From a bacterium (GTDB lineage: Bacteria > Verrucomicrobiota > Kiritimatiellia > CAIVKH01), in contig JAUIHQ010000006.1 in NCBI GenBank assembly GCA_030432155.1, positions 1 to 37,771 on the forward strand: DNA of 37,771 nucleotides. Direction: 5' to 3'. Within the stretch, counting starts at the first letter, position 1. Each line of letters begins with the position of its first letter. Below are positions 15,370 through 24,203 of the stretch, in pieces. The notes under the pieces were generated by a model. That model saw only the letters and a program-made list of their open reading frames with translations. It was not told where the DNA came from and did no database searches. The position numbers were made by a program, and so were the translations under genes.

Positions 15370-17763
15370 ATGGATACGGGAAATGGCATTCTTCCTCTGG
15401 AGCCGCTCGTGGGCCTGGATTGGCTGGTGATCGGGCTGTTCTTCGCCGCGACGCTGGTGATCGGGCTGGTGTTCACCCGCCGCGCAACCTCCAGCATGTC
15501 GGACTATTTCGTGGCCGGCCGCAGGATGACCTGGTGGGTGGCGGGAACATCCATTGTTGCGACATCGTTTGCGGCAGACACGCCCCTTGTGATCGCGGGC
15601 TGGATGAGGACCGTCGGCCTGGAGCGGAACTGGTTCTGGTGGGGCGGGATCATGGGTATGATGCTTTGCACCTTCTTCTTCGCCCGGCTGTGGCGACGGG
15701 CCGAACTCCTGACCGATGTGGCATTCAACGAGCTGCGCTACGCCGGCCGTCCCGCGGCCGGTTTACGAATGTTCCACGCTTCGTACCGGGCCATCATACA
15801 GAACACGCTGGTCATGGGATGGGTGACCCTGGCCATGACCAAGATCATGGACGTCACACTCAACATACCCACGCTGGTATTTCTTGAAGGCCGATTTCTT
15901 CCCCATGCGGTTGCCAAGGGTGCGGATGTGGTGTCCGCAACTGCGCCATACATCATCGCCCAATGGCCCCTGCTGGGCGATGCGGTCATTCCCGCCAAGG
16001 TAACCGGGATCCTGCTCTGCCTCGGTATCGCCGCGCTTTACAGCACGTTTTCCGGGCTATGGGGGGTCATGGCTACGGACTTCTTTCAGTTTACCCTGGC
16101 CATGACCGGTACGATCGTGTTGATGGCCATCAGCTTCGCGGTTGTTGGCGGGCCGAAGGCCATGATTGAGAAGGCAACGGCCTCGGTTGAAAGCGGTGGC
16201 GTTCATAACCGCGCGGACACGGAAACCGAGGCCCCGGAACCTGATCCGGCGCTTCTGGCCGTGGGGCTGATGATGATCCCTCATGAAGGAAACCTGCGGT
16301 GGACGGCGAACGGCCTGTCGGAAGACAAGGTTGCCGCTCGACTTGCCGGGGCTCATCGAGATGATGTGCTTCGGGCGCTGGCCCGTTGGCGCCAAGCGTA
16401 CCTGATTCCCCTTTCCCGGTTCACCACGATGGAGTCCGCGGAGGCGCTGGCGGCTTCGGGATGGTTGATTCGCGAGGGCGATACGTTCCGACGTGCAGCG
16501 ATTCCCCTGCCGATGGAGGACGTCACGCATGCGCTGGATGCGGCAGGTATCCGGGACCGTGGCGAAATCATGGCCGCTCTGCGGGGTGACCGTGTGGTTC
16601 CGTCCTCGAGAATCACCCGCTTTCTTCCCCCGTTTGACCTGAGGGGCGGCGGACTACTCGCCGTCTGGTCGCTGGTCGTCTTTCTTGGTCTGCAATGGTG
16701 GGTCGGTGGTGAAGGCGGCGGGTTTCTCGCCCAGCGACTGTTCTCCTGCCGGAATGAGAAACACTCCGTGATGGCGATGTTGTGGTTCAATTTTCTTAAT
16801 TTCGCCGTGCGCCCCTGGCCGTGGATTGTTGTGGGTATTGTTTCTCTCGTACTGATTCCCGACATCAGTGCATACGGGCATGATTTCGATCAGGAGCATG
16901 CCTATGTGGTGATGCTGATGCTTCTGTTGCCCGCGGGAATCAAGGGACTGCTGGTGGCGGCTTTGATGGCGGCTTATATGTCCACGATCTCCACGCATGT
17001 GAACTTCGGCGCATCGTATGTAGTCCACGACCTGTATAAGCGATTTGTACACCGCACGGCATCGGAACATGTGCTGGTCAAAGTCTCGCAGGTCACCTCG
17101 ATCCTGCTTGCGATCCTGGCCGGGGTATATGCCTTCGTTGCAGATCATGTTGCGACCGGATGGTTCACGATGTTCGAGCTGATGTCGGGTACCGGGTTTG
17201 TTCTTCTGCTCCGATGGTACTGGTGGCGTATCAATGCCTGGTCGGAAATTTCGGCGATGATCAGCTCGTTGCTGCTCTATGGGTTGATGAATGGTACGCA
17301 CATGTTTCACTCCTTGTTTGAATCCATGGGGGCGCCGGCCTATCTCGTAGACGAATACGCGGTCCGGTTCACCCTCAACATCGCGCTGACGACGGTTGTG
17401 TGGCTGGCTGTCACCTTTCTCACCCGCCCCGAGTCGGAGGATCATCTTGTCCGATTCTATCGCCGGATCCGCCCGCCGGGACGTTGGAGCGCGATCGCCC
17501 GCAAAGCCGGTTATCCCCGCCATCTGAGCGTGGGAAGGGCGGAGTGGGCCTGTTGGGCCCTCGGGGTCACAGGATTGTTTGCCATGGTGTTCAGCGCCGG
17601 CCGATTCTGCTTCGGCCAATACGGTTCCGCGTGGGTATTTGCCGGTTATGCGGCGGTTGCAACATGGATTCTGTTCCGCCTGATCGGACGCATGGACTGG
17701 AGTGGATTGGATGCGGCGGACGACCCGAAAACATCCTCACCTGAAAAGAAGACCTCATCATGA
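15370..17763 (+). CDS. Sodium:solute symporter (SSS) family transporter with large cytoplasmic/soluble insertion
   Basis: DYFVAGRRMTWWVAGTSIVATSFAADTPLVIAG; GLWGVMATDFFQFTLAM; LLVAALMAAYMSTISTHVNFGASYVVHDLYKRF. Confidence 0.9.
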   Translation: MDTGNGILPLEPLVGLDWLVIGLFFAATLVIGLVFTRRATSSMSDYFVAGRRMTWWVAGTSIVATSFAADTPLVIAGWMRTVGLERNWFWWGGIMGMMLCTFFFARLWRRAELLTDVAFNELRYAGRPAAGLRMFHASYRAIIQNTLVMGWVTLAMTKIMDVTLNIPTLVFLEGRFLPHAVAKGADVVSATAPYIIAQWPLLGDAVIPAKVTGILLCLGIAALYSTFSGLWGVMATDFFQFTLAMTGTIVLMAISFAVVGGPKAMIEKATASVESGGVHNRADTETEAPEPDPALLAVGLMMIPHEGNLRWTANGLSEDKVAARLAGAHRDDVLRALARWRQAYLIPLSRFTTMESAEALAASGWLIREGDTFRRAAIPLPMEDVTHALDAAGIRDRGEIMAALRGDRVVPSSRITRFLPPFDLRGGGLLAVWSLVVFLGLQWWVGGEGGGFLAQRLFSCRNEKHSVMAMLWFNFLNFAVRPWPWIVVGIVSLVLIPDISAYGHDFDQEHAYVVMLMLLLPAGIKGLLVAALMAAYMSTISTHVNFGASYVVHDLYKRFVHRTASEHVLVKVSQVTSILLAILAGVYAFVADHVATGWFTMFELMSGTGFVLLLRWYWWRINAWSEISAMISSLLLYGLMNGTHMFHSLFESMGAPAYLVDEYAVRFTLNIALTTVVWLAVTFLTRPESEDHLVRFYRRIRPPGRWSAIARKAGYPRHLSVGRAEWACWALGVTGLFAMVFSAGRFCFGQYGSAWVFAGYAAVATWILFRLIGRMDWSGLDAADDPKTSSPEKKTSS

Positions 17764-18314
17764 AAAAAACACAACGAATGCTCCTGGCTCTTATCCTTGC
17801 CCTGTCGGCCGGTACGGCGGGAGCCGCCGACAACATCGCGGTGAATTCCGGTTTTGAAGAGTCCCCCGGCATGAACCGGGCCGAGGGTTGGCAGGGTGAC
17901 AACCCGGCCGGTTACGGAACCTTCGCCGGCATCGCCCGTACCGGGATCGCAGCCTACAAGGCATGGGCCCAGCCCGCTCTCTGGCAGGAGTTTCCCGCCC
18001 GTGCCGGCGATACCTGGAAGGCCTCGGCCTGGTTTCTGCATCCCGCGGAATCGGAGGAGGATCAACCGTTGTCCGGAGGCGCCTTTGCCCGGATCCGCCT
18101 CGAGTTCAAGAACGCGGATCACGAAACCCTGCATGCCGAGCACTCGGAAACGCTGAATGAACAGGATGCCACGAATGAATGGAAGGAGCTCGAGGTGAAG
18201 GGAAGGGTCCCGCTGGGCGCCGTGTACGCGCGGGTTGTCTTGAACATCGTATATGCCGGCGGCCAGGGCGTCGTGTATGTGGATGATGTCGAAATCGACG
18301 GACCCCGGCGGTAA
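17760..18314 (+). CDS. Secreted carbohydrate-binding-module-like protein
   Basis: Signal peptide MKKTQRMLLALILALSAGTAGA; NSGFEE...W...YVDDVEI pattern typical of jelly-roll CBMs; ATGA overlap with SSS gene. Confidence 0.65.
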   Translation: MKKTQRMLLALILALSAGTAGAADNIAVNSGFEESPGMNRAEGWQGDNPAGYGTFAGIARTGIAAYKAWAQPALWQEFPARAGDTWKASAWFLHPAESEEDQPLSGGAFARIRLEFKNADHETLHAEHSETLNEQDATNEWKELEVKGRVPLGAVYARVVLNIVYAGGQGVVYVDDVEIDGPRR

Positions 18315-18323
18315 GGTTGACGT

Positions 18324-20222
18324 ATGAGCCGATCCTTCATGATGTGGCTGGTCCTGATACCGGTTGCCTTCGCGGCTGCGGCTGCGGAGGAGGGCGGTCT
18401 GCAGGTTCTCTGGCGTTTTGATTCCGGTATCACCAACGACCTCGGCGGCGGATACAATGGATGGTCACGGGGAGAGGCGAAGGCGATCCCCCGCATCCGC
18501 CGCGGGGCGGGCCGGGGTGGCGCCGGCGCGGGGATGGATGTGGAGTACCGGGTTCGGAAGGGCGAGGCCGGGGTCTGGATGCACCTGTTCGATTCCCGCG
18601 CCCCGGCCGACGGTCGTTTGTTTGTCGATGCGACAGCCATGCCCTTTCTGTCGTTCTGGATCCGGGGGAAACGCGGAAACGAAAACCCGTCGATCCGCCT
18701 GGCCGATGCAGCATGGTTCGCACGCGATGACGCGGTCCGGGTCGGGCGGGTTCGAGATGTTCTGCCTGGAGGAATCACCACCAACTGGCAGGAGGTGGTG
18801 ATCCCTCTTGCCGGGGCAGGTGTGGATCCATCGTCCCTCGCATCGATCAGTTGGATGATGGAAGACGAAGGGGAAGGAGGATTTGTGATTGATGACCTGG
18901 CCCTTAAGTCAGCCCCCGACACGCCTGTCCCCTTGTCGACAAAGGCCTATCCCGCAACCAGCGACCGGTTGCGTCTTGCCCTTTGGGTGTGGTCGTCGGA
19001 AAGAGTTCTGACCGACCCGGTGGAACAGAAGCGGTTTCTCCGGTTCTGCCGTGAGCAGAAGGTGACGGATCTTTATATGCAACTCACTCCGGCGTGCGGC
19101 GTCGGAGATCCTGCGGATGCTGATTGTCCCATTCGGTATCCCGAGGAATGGGCGGGGTTGATACGGGCATGCAGCGGGTCAGGCATGAAGGTACATGCCC
19201 TGGAGGGGCGTCCGGACTATGTTCTCGCGACCTGGCATTCCCGGCTGCTTTCCCTGGTACGTGCGGTTGTCGCGTATAACGAAAGCTGTGCGCCGGCGGA
19301 ACGGTTTGCCGGCATTCGGTTCGACAATGAGCCCTACTTGCTCGCGGGGTTTCACGGGCCCGACCGGGCAGGGATGATCAAGGAGTGGCTGGACGGTAAT
19401 CTGAAAGTCATGGGTCTGGTGCGGTCGCTGGGCGCAGACTTGGAGGTTGGAGTCGATATACCGTTCTGGCTCGATGAATCCGAGGATCCGGTCATTCGTG
19501 ATTTCCGGTACGCCGGCAAGTCCCAGCCGGTTGCCTTCCACCTGATCGATCTTGTCGACCAGGTAACGCTGATGGATTACCGGGATACCGCCGGGGGTAT
19601 GGACGGCATCATTGCTCACGGCCGCGGGGAGGTGGACCATGCCGCGCGAACCGGCAAGCCGGTCCTGCTGGGGGTGGAGACGTTTTCCTATCCGCCCCGG
19701 TCCGTCACCTTTGCCGGATCCATGTCGGCGGATGACCACCGTAAATCCATGGCGGAAGGACCACTGGCCGGGAACTACCTTTGGGACTCATTCCGGATCC
19801 GCACGGTTTCCGCCGGCAGACGGGTGTGGATCGGCTTGATGCATGATGCGGAGCTTGAACCGGGAGCGGCGGAGTTGTCCGGTGCGCTGGCCTCCCTGGG
19901 CGACTCGCTGGCGCGGCTTCAGCCGGCAGCAAATACCCCGGAAAACGTAGAAGGTGTGTTTCGTGAATCCGTCGTGCGGGATCCCGAGCTATCCAACGTC
20001 CGGCGGTCCGGCCCATGGTTGACGGTCGATATCCGGATGCTCGACAAGGTGACATTTGCGGAAGAGACCCGGCGGGATGTGGAGCTTGCGTTTGAGGAAA
20101 CATCTCAGGCGTTTGAGGGTCATCGCGGATTCGGCGGGTTTGCCGTGCACTATTACGAAACGTGGCGGGATCTGCCTGCCGGTTTACATCAGGACGCTGC
20201 TTCGCAGGCGGGGGGCGAGTGA
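18324..20222 (+). CDS. Secreted two-domain protein: CBM-like N-terminus + putative TIM-barrel glycosidase-like domain
   Basis: Signal peptide; jelly-roll-like W.....FVIDDLAL domain; barrel-like region with FAGIRFDNEPY, VTLMDYRDTA, VLLGVETFSY. Confidence 0.6.
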   Translation: MSRSFMMWLVLIPVAFAAAAAEEGGLQVLWRFDSGITNDLGGGYNGWSRGEAKAIPRIRRGAGRGGAGAGMDVEYRVRKGEAGVWMHLFDSRAPADGRLFVDATAMPFLSFWIRGKRGNENPSIRLADAAWFARDDAVRVGRVRDVLPGGITTNWQEVVIPLAGAGVDPSSLASISWMMEDEGEGGFVIDDLALKSAPDTPVPLSTKAYPATSDRLRLALWVWSSERVLTDPVEQKRFLRFCREQKVTDLYMQLTPACGVGDPADADCPIRYPEEWAGLIRACSGSGMKVHALEGRPDYVLATWHSRLLSLVRAVVAYNESCAPAERFAGIRFDNEPYLLAGFHGPDRAGMIKEWLDGNLKVMGLVRSLGADLEVGVDIPFWLDESEDPVIRDFRYAGKSQPVAFHLIDLVDQVTLMDYRDTAGGMDGIIAHGRGEVDHAARTGKPVLLGVETFSYPPRSVTFAGSMSADDHRKSMAEGPLAGNYLWDSFRIRTVSAGRRVWIGLMHDAELEPGAAELSGALASLGDSLARLQPAANTPENVEGVFRESVVRDPELSNVRRSGPWLTVDIRMLDKVTFAEETRRDVELAFEETSQAFEGHRGFGGFAVHYYETWRDLPAGLHQDAASQAGGE

Positions 20223-21377
20223 TAATTCGACCAGGTGGGGTATGATCGCGCCGAGGGCGAGATCGTCGGGACCGATACCGCTGAATGCGATGTGGGCTCG
20301 CGGCGGATCATCCACCACGCCGGTTTCGCGAAGGACCTGGTACATGCTGTTCGCCTCCGCGGTTTCGCGCACCGTGGCGCCGACCAACGATTCCAACTCG
20401 TCCACATCCGAACCGATCACCACCCGGCCCGGCCCGAGCAGATCGAGCCCCCAGGCGAGGACCCGGCCCAGCTCCCGGGCAAAGGTTTCCCAGCATGCCC
20501 GGTAACCGGCGGGCGTTTCCAGGCTGGCTGCGATCAGCCGGTCGAGGGACCGCGGCGTGCCGGATGCCCGCTCCCGGCGGGCAAGGGCGAGGGGATGGGG
20601 AATATCGACCCGGATCTCCCCCGCCATGTGGGTCTCGCCCAGGTAGGCGCGTCCGTCGAGAACGATACCGCACCCGACCTCGGTCAATTGTTCTGCATTC
20701 CGTTGCCGGAGGTACACCAGCAGGTAGAGCAGGGAACCGGTCGAATGGTTGCCGCCGGTAAAACCCACCGCCAATGCCGCACTGGTTGCATTGTTCAGCA
20801 CGTGAACCGGAACACCCAGCCTCTCGTGGAGGGGGGCTTGCACGGACACATTGCGCCAGCCGAGCGGGCGGGACAACACAACCGATCCTTCATCGCGGCT
20901 GATGATGCCGGGCACCGAGATGCCCAGCCCGAGCAGACGTTTGCGGGCGATGCGGGCCTGGGTGCAGAGCCGCGCCACGACATCGGTGATGGAATCAAAC
21001 ACGGATTCCGGGTCAGACGCACCCGGCTCGATGTGTTCCCTCGCCACCGGTTCGCCGAGTAGATTCACAAGAATTGCGTGCATCGATTTCCGGCGGACCT
21101 CCACCCCCACGGCATACCCGCCCCCGGGATTGAGCTCGAGAAGGGTCGGCTGCCGTCCCCCGGTCGAAACCCCGAGGCCGGTCTCGCGAAGAAGTTGCTC
21201 ATCAATCAGGTGCTCGACGATCGACGACATCGAGGTTGCCCGGATACCCGTCAACTTCACCAGGTCGGCCCGGGAGAGGGTGCCGTGCTGCTGGATGAGA
21301 TCCAGCACGAGAGCCATGTTGATGCGGCGGTTCAGCTGCGGTCGGCCGCTGATGATGGTTGGCAACGGATCCTTCAT
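20184..21377 (-). CDS. ROK-family transcriptional regulator (XylR/NagC-like)
   Basis: N-terminal wHTH NRRINMALVLDLIQQHGTLSRADLVKLTGIRATSMSSIVEHLIDEQLL; ROK core LGLGISVPGII, VHVLNNATSAALA, GCGIVLDGRAYLGETHMAGEI. Confidence 0.88.
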   Translation of the reverse strand: MKDPLPTIISGRPQLNRRINMALVLDLIQQHGTLSRADLVKLTGIRATSMSSIVEHLIDEQLLRETGLGVSTGGRQPTLLELNPGGGYAVGVEVRRKSMHAILVNLLGEPVAREHIEPGASDPESVFDSITDVVARLCTQARIARKRLLGLGISVPGIISRDEGSVVLSRPLGWRNVSVQAPLHERLGVPVHVLNNATSAALAVGFTGGNHSTGSLLYLLVYLRQRNAEQLTEVGCGIVLDGRAYLGETHMAGEIRVDIPHPLALARRERASGTPRSLDRLIAASLETPAGYRACWETFARELGRVLAWGLDLLGPGRVVIGSDVDELESLVGATVRETAEANSMYQVLRETGVVDDPPRAHIAFSGIGPDDLALGAIIPHLVELSLAPRLRSSVLM

Positions 21378-21482
21378 GGTAGTGGCGCTATACCTACCAT
21401 TCCGAAGGACGGCTTTGCCAATGAAATCATTACGCGAACAGATCCCCGCCGCCGTCCGGCCGCGGGAAGGTTTGCCCTTGAC

Positions 21483-21503
21483 TTAATAAGTTTAACTAAT
21501 AAA
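21483..21503. promoter_or_regulatory. Putative ROK operator 2 (TTAATAAGTTTAACTAATAAA)
   Basis: 31-nt window (21477-21507) matches operator 1 region at 26 positions; lies between TTGACT (21478-21483) and TAAAGT (21500-21505). Confidence 0.7.
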
Positions 21504-21533
21504 GTGTTGGGTATGGTGAAACGGAGCGGATGA

Positions 21534-22214
21534 ATGAATAGATGTGCAGGTGTCATTATCGCCGGATTGATTGTCACGACAGGAGTGGCCCGGGCCGACT
21601 TCGTGCATTCGTTTGAAGCGGAGCCGGCGGACAGCGGACCGCCGGAGGGTTTTGGTGTCTTCGGGGCCGGAACCCTTGACAGCGGGGTGGCGTCCCTTGG
21701 CGGTACATCGGTAATGCAGGCTGCCTATGCTGTCGTTGATCTCGGTGGCGGGCCGGTCTTTTCATTCCGGTCCATACTTCTGCACGATACATTGACGACA
21801 CCCATGGATCTGACCGACCGGATCCTCGAGGTGCAGGTCTGGGCGGATGCGGCCATTACCGGGGCCGGGGGCTTTGTTGCATTCCATATGTACGATGCAG
21901 ACGGGACTGAGATGCGGACGACCTACGCGGATCTCTTTTCGCCGACCACCTCGCCCCAGACGTTTTCACAATCAATCAACGACCTGCCGACAACCGTGGC
22001 CGCAGGTTCGGTTCCCGGATTGGACACTGCGAATATTGTACGCTATGGCCTCGATTTTTATGATCAACCCAGCGCTCCGGACCAGGCCGTCACCTTTTTC
22101 GTGGATGATTTCCGGAGCATGGTGGTCCCCGAACCCGCATCCATCCTTCTTTTGGGGTTCGGCATGCTGATGGCCTGGGTAAGTGCCCGGCGGGGACGAT
22201 TTCATGTCGGTTGA
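21534..22214 (+). CDS. PEP-CTERM sorted exported protein (paralogue A)
   Basis: Signal peptide; C-terminal VVPEPASILLLGFGMLMAWVSARRGR. Confidence 0.85.
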   Translation: MNRCAGVIIAGLIVTTGVARADFVHSFEAEPADSGPPEGFGVFGAGTLDSGVASLGGTSVMQAAYAVVDLGGGPVFSFRSILLHDTLTTPMDLTDRILEVQVWADAAITGAGGFVAFHMYDADGTEMRTTYADLFSPTTSPQTFSQSINDLPTTVAAGSVPGLDTANIVRYGLDFYDQPSAPDQAVTFFVDDFRSMVVPEPASILLLGFGMLMAWVSARRGRFHVG

Positions 22215-24123
22215 CGGCGCCATCGGATCGTCCTGCCCCGAGCCGATTCTGTGGCCATGGCCATGTGCGGTGCGCCGCACCGGCGGGATCCACGAACTCG
22301 GTTCCGGCGATCAAATCCTGCAAGGGGATCTGTCGGCATCCGGATTTGATGCGTGGTGGGGCCGGGTGATCGATACCTGCCGGGATGGCGATACCGAACG
22401 GCATGTTACGTGCGGGGGGATTCATCTCCGGCTTGAAGGCCGGGATGCGGAATCACCGGAAGCATACCGGCTGAGCATCACCTCATCCTCCATTCACATA
22501 GCCGCGCCGACTCGGGAAGGACATTTCAGGGGATTCACCACGCTTCGACAACTTCTGCGGCAGTATGGCCCATCTGGATATCTCCCCTGCATGGACATAC
22601 GGGATGAGCCTGTTTTCCCCGAGCGAGGGTTGATGTGGGACATCAGCCGAAACCGCGTGCCCACCCTGGCGGCTCTGTACCGGCTGGTCGATCTGATGGT
22701 CGAGTGCAAGCTCAATCACCTTCAGCTCTACACCGAGCACACCTTTGCCTACCGGGAGCATCGTGAGGTGTGGAAGAACGCATCCCCGTTGACAGCAGAA
22801 GATGTAGATGCCTTGAGCCGGTACTGCGGGGAGAGGCATGTCCGACTGGTTCCCAATCAGAATTCCTTCGGGCATCTGCGGCCGTGGTTGAAGCACCCCC
22901 GATATCATCACCTCGCGGAATGTCTTGAGGAGGTGGATACGGAGTTCGGACGGCAGGTGGAGCCATTCGGACTGTGTCCGCAGGAGCCCCGTGCCCGCCT
23001 GTTCCTCGCCGGGCTGTACGATGAGCTGCTACCGCATTTCGGGGGGGATCTCTTTAATGTCGGGTGTGACGAGACCGTGGATCTGGGGAAGGGCCGGAGT
23101 GCGGCGGTGTGTGAAGAGAAAGGTGTTGGCCGGGTCTACCTGGACTTTCTTTTGCAGATCGACGACCTGGTGCGGACGCGCGGACGACGGATGATGTTCT
23201 GGGCAGACATGATGAATCGATACCCGGAATTGATTCCGGAGCTGCCCGGGGATGCGATTCCGTTGGTGTGGGATTATGAGGCCGATGCTGCGTTTGGGCC
23301 TCACCTTGATCGCTACCTCGATGCCGGTTTGAAGCCGTGGGTGTGTCCCGGAACCGGTACATGGAACTCGCTGGGCGGGCGATTGGAACAGGGCCTGGCC
23401 AACATGCGCAGGGCGGCACGCCAGGGGCAATATCATGGGGCGTCCGGCTATCTCGTCACCGACTGGGGCGACAACGGCCACTGGCAACCGATGGTGGTTT
23501 CGTTCCCGGCGGTCGCGGCGGCCGGGGCATATGCCTGGTCATCCCGTGAACCGCACCGGCGCGACCTGGTGGATGCAATCAATGTGCATATTGTTTCCGA
23601 TGGCAACGGGCGGATGGGCGATATTCTGTACGAGATGGGGAATCTGTACCGTCTGTTTCATCTCCAGCCGTTCAATGCATCCACCCTGTTTCATGCCCTG
23701 TATCATTTCGATCAGGATCTTCATATGGCGGATGCTGTGTATGGAGAAAAGGACCGGGCGGGATTTCTGCGAAGCCTTGAAGCGATGAACGGCTTACGGA
23801 GCGCCCTCTCCTGTGCGATGCCCCGGTGTGACGACGGCAGTCTGTGCCGCAACGAGGTCGGCATGGCCCTTTCCGGAATGGAGCTGGCTTGTCGCATCGC
23901 CCTTGCCCGGCTTGATCACCAGGGAGCCGGCGTGTCCGGATTACCGGATCCGGTCCGGCAGGACCTTGGCGCGGCGGTGGGCGCCTTTCGGGATGTGTTT
24001 CAGGCGACCTGGTTACACCGTTCCCGGCCGGGGGGATGGATCGACAGCATCCGACCGCTGGAGCTGCTCCATGCGGCGTGCTGTTCACCGGAGCGGGTCG
24101 GTCCGGCAGGCGTGATTTCGTGA
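22204..24123 (+). CDS. Glycoside hydrolase family 20-like (beta-N-acetylhexosaminidase-like), probably cytoplasmic
   Basis: GLMWDISRNRVPTLAALYRLVDLMVECKLNHLQLYTEHTFAY, FNVGCDET (Asp-Glu), TDWGDNGHWQP; no signal peptide; overlaps upstream PEP-CTERM gene by 11 nt. Confidence 0.82.
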   Translation: MSVDGAIGSSCPEPILWPWPCAVRRTGGIHELGSGDQILQGDLSASGFDAWWGRVIDTCRDGDTERHVTCGGIHLRLEGRDAESPEAYRLSITSSSIHIAAPTREGHFRGFTTLRQLLRQYGPSGYLPCMDIRDEPVFPERGLMWDISRNRVPTLAALYRLVDLMVECKLNHLQLYTEHTFAYREHREVWKNASPLTAEDVDALSRYCGERHVRLVPNQNSFGHLRPWLKHPRYHHLAECLEEVDTEFGRQVEPFGLCPQEPRARLFLAGLYDELLPHFGGDLFNVGCDETVDLGKGRSAAVCEEKGVGRVYLDFLLQIDDLVRTRGRRMMFWADMMNRYPELIPELPGDAIPLVWDYEADAAFGPHLDRYLDAGLKPWVCPGTGTWNSLGGRLEQGLANMRRAARQGQYHGASGYLVTDWGDNGHWQPMVVSFPAVAAAGAYAWSSREPHRRDLVDAINVHIVSDGNGRMGDILYEMGNLYRLFHLQPFNASTLFHALYHFDQDLHMADAVYGEKDRAGFLRSLEAMNGLRSALSCAMPRCDDGSLCRNEVGMALSGMELACRIALARLDHQGAGVSGLPDPVRQDLGAAVGAFRDVFQATWLHRSRPGGWIDSIRPLELLHAACCSPERVGPAGVIS

Positions 24124-24149
24124 GAAACCTCTTTACACGCCGACCGACC

Positions 24150-24170
24150 TTTGTAAGTATAACTAAATAA
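24150..24170. promoter_or_regulatory. Putative ROK operator 3 (TTTGTAAGTATAACTAAATAA)
   Basis: Aligns with operator 1 core TTTGTtAGTtaAACTAA; 34 bp upstream of second PEP-CTERM gene. Confidence 0.6.
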
Positions 24171-24203
24171 GGGTGGGGCGGGCTGTACTCATCCGGTATC
24201 GTC

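Noticed and set aside
15297-15887. 196-aa plus-strand ORF overlapping the SSS start
   Set aside because: Out-of-frame overlap with a well-supported transporter.
20184-21377. ROK protein as a sugar kinase
   Set aside because: Has an N-terminal wHTH, and the usual catalytic ND.N motif is NNATSAA here; a regulator is the better call.
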